A DNA stretch of 26,893 bases from Prasinococcaceae sp. CCMP 1430 (Eukaryota; Prasinodermophyta; Palmophyllophyceae; Prasinococcales; Prasinococcaceae): positions 147,181 to 174,073 of the forward strand of contig RQSC01000003.1 of NCBI GenBank assembly GCA_013416795.1, given 5' to 3'. The position numbers and the translations under genes are program-made. Every line of letters begins with the position of its first letter. Within the stretch, counting starts at the first letter, position 1. The notes beneath the pieces are model-generated. The model made no database searches. It was given only the letters and a program-made list of their open reading frames with translations, and was not told where the DNA came from. Below, in pieces: positions 26,031 to 26,893 of this stretch.

Positions 26031-26893
26031 CAGCCAGCGCCGCTGACGAGTCGATGGTGCGCTGCAGGTTGAAGGGGACGCTCTGGATGGCGAGCTTGTC
26101 CGCCCCGATCTTCGAAAAGCCGGGGATGTCGCTCACGGTGGACAGCAGGCTCTCGGACGACGCGCTGACGGTGCTCACGAGGCCGCGCTGCTCGCGGGAG
26201 GGCGGGGTGGACTCCAGCAGCTGCGTGACGCCGATCATGCCGTTCAGCGGGGCCCTGATCTCGTGCGACATGGTGGCGAGGAAGCGGCTCTTCAGCGCCG
26301 CCGCCGCCTCCGCCTCCTGCGCGGCCGCCGTGGCCTCGGCCTCGGCCTCGCGGCGCCGCACGAGCTCGCTGATGTCGCTCTGGATGCCCACGTACTGCGT
26401 GAGGTTGCCCGCGGCGCCGCGGATGGGCGTCACCGACGGGTAGTTCACGAAGGGCGTGCCGTCCCTCTTGTAGTTGAGCATCTCCACGCTGACGTGCTCG
26501 CCCGCCAGGATGGCGTTTCGCAGCTTGGCGAGCGGCGCGGGGTCGGTGCCCTCGCCCTGCAGGAAGCGGCAGTTGCGCCCGAGCGTGTCCTCCACGCTGT
26601 ACCCCGTCATGGTGTAGAACGCCTCGCTGGCGAAGACCAGCGGCATGTCGGGCAGGCGCGCGCCGGCGATGGTGATGCCCTCCGAGAGCATGCTCATGGC
26701 GCGCACCTTGAGCCACATGGACGCCCCCTGCCGGACGGCATGGTCGATCAGCTGCTTGGCGTCCAGCGCCTGCTGATGATCTGCCGCAGCTCGCGCGCCG
26801 ACTTGTTGTGCAGGGACGCGTCGGCCGCCGTGCCGCTGGGCATGCGCGAGCGCCTGCCGCCGCCCGCGCGCGCGCCCGAGTCGGCGCCCGAGC
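25996..26893 (-). CDS. LOV-domain sensor histidine kinase, truncated (partial at window edge)
   Basis: The gene enters from the right edge. From the ATG at 26718: LOV/PAS domain (about 13-118) with the flavin-binding GRNCRFLQG, Cys50 being the expected photo-adduct cysteine; a helical linker (about 118-142); then HisKA with FLATMSHEIRAPLNG, phospho-acceptor His152. The domain looks worn: the usual ILDFSKIEAGKL block reads IPGFSKIGADKL. After FNLQRTID (216-223) the frame ends at a TAA (25996-25998), with no HATPase domain. The last residues overlap, in another frame, the start of the TnpB/Fanzor-like remnant. Upstream of the ATG, a frame change near 26768-26776 separates SLHNKSARELRQIIS from ALDAKQLIDHAVRQG. 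LOV-HKs are known as blue-light sensors in some algae. This copy is probably a pseudogene or interrupted allele. Confidence 0.7.
   Translation of the reverse strand, partial: LGRRLGRARGRRQALAHAQRHGGRRVPAQQVGARAAADHQQALDAKQLIDHAVRQGASMWLKVRAMSMLSEGITIAGARLPDMPLVFASEAFYTMTGYSVEDTLGRNCRFLQGEGTDPAPLAKLRNAILAGEHVSVEMLNYKRDGTPFVNYPSVTPIRGAAGNLTQYVGIQSDISELVRRREAEAEATAAAQEAEAAAALKSRFLATMSHEIRAPLNGMIGVTQLLESTPPSREQRGLVSTVSASSESLLSTVSDIPGFSKIGADKLAIQSVPFNLQRTIDSSAALADAANARRQEDL

Overview
The window is nuclear DNA from a flagellated, probably plastid-bearing protist with a compact, G+C-rich genome. It has spliceosomal introns with GT-AG (once GC-AG) ends and short intergenic gaps. Its genes include axonemal proteins, a cytosolic ribosomal protein, a cyanobacterial-type plastoquinone/tocopherol methyltransferase and a LOV-histidine kinase. 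Together they suggest an alga (haptophyte, stramenopile or a similar lineage); I cannot place it more precisely from sequence alone.

Layout, left to right. 1-1071 (+): end of an Sll0418-like MPBQ/MSBQ methyltransferase. 1436-2280 (-): two-exon unidentified protein, possibly flagellar. 2962-4440 (+): Abraxas-like pseudo-MPN scaffold with a polyQ tail. 4703-5343 (-): ribosomal protein eL24, first codons in an unseen exon. 6005-6847 (-): JAMM protease of the MYSM1/MPND type, N-terminal half of the domain not visible. 7112-8743 (+): DRC2/CCDC65 of the nexin-dynein regulatory complex. 8926-10265 (-): two-exon protein with three WH2-like actin-binding motifs. 11125-24784 (+): nearly complete DNAH2-type inner-arm (I1/f) dynein heavy chain, about 4,463 residues, with a 30-nt microexon in AAA1. 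25436-26893 (-): a LOV-histidine kinase fragment that runs off the window and stops abruptly in its HisKA domain, where it meets a decayed TnpB/Fanzor-like (OrfB) nuclease sequence.

The window therefore holds two certain components of the axonemal 96-nm repeat (DRC2 and the I1 dynein chain) about 2.4 kb apart. Genes alternate in strand, giving divergent promoters (2281-2961, 6848-7111, 10266-11124) and tail-to-tail ends (1072-1435, 4441-4702, 8744-8925, from 24785). Two divergent promoters carry ACCCTA-type (telo-box-like) motifs. All seven introns I could place contain a CTGAC element upstream of the acceptor, probably the branch point.

The most notable item is the TnpB/Fanzor-like remnant next to the truncated LOV kinase. 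It keeps N-terminal family features and the last RuvC motif (RDDNAARNI), but the main catalytic block appears deleted and the reading frame is shifted.
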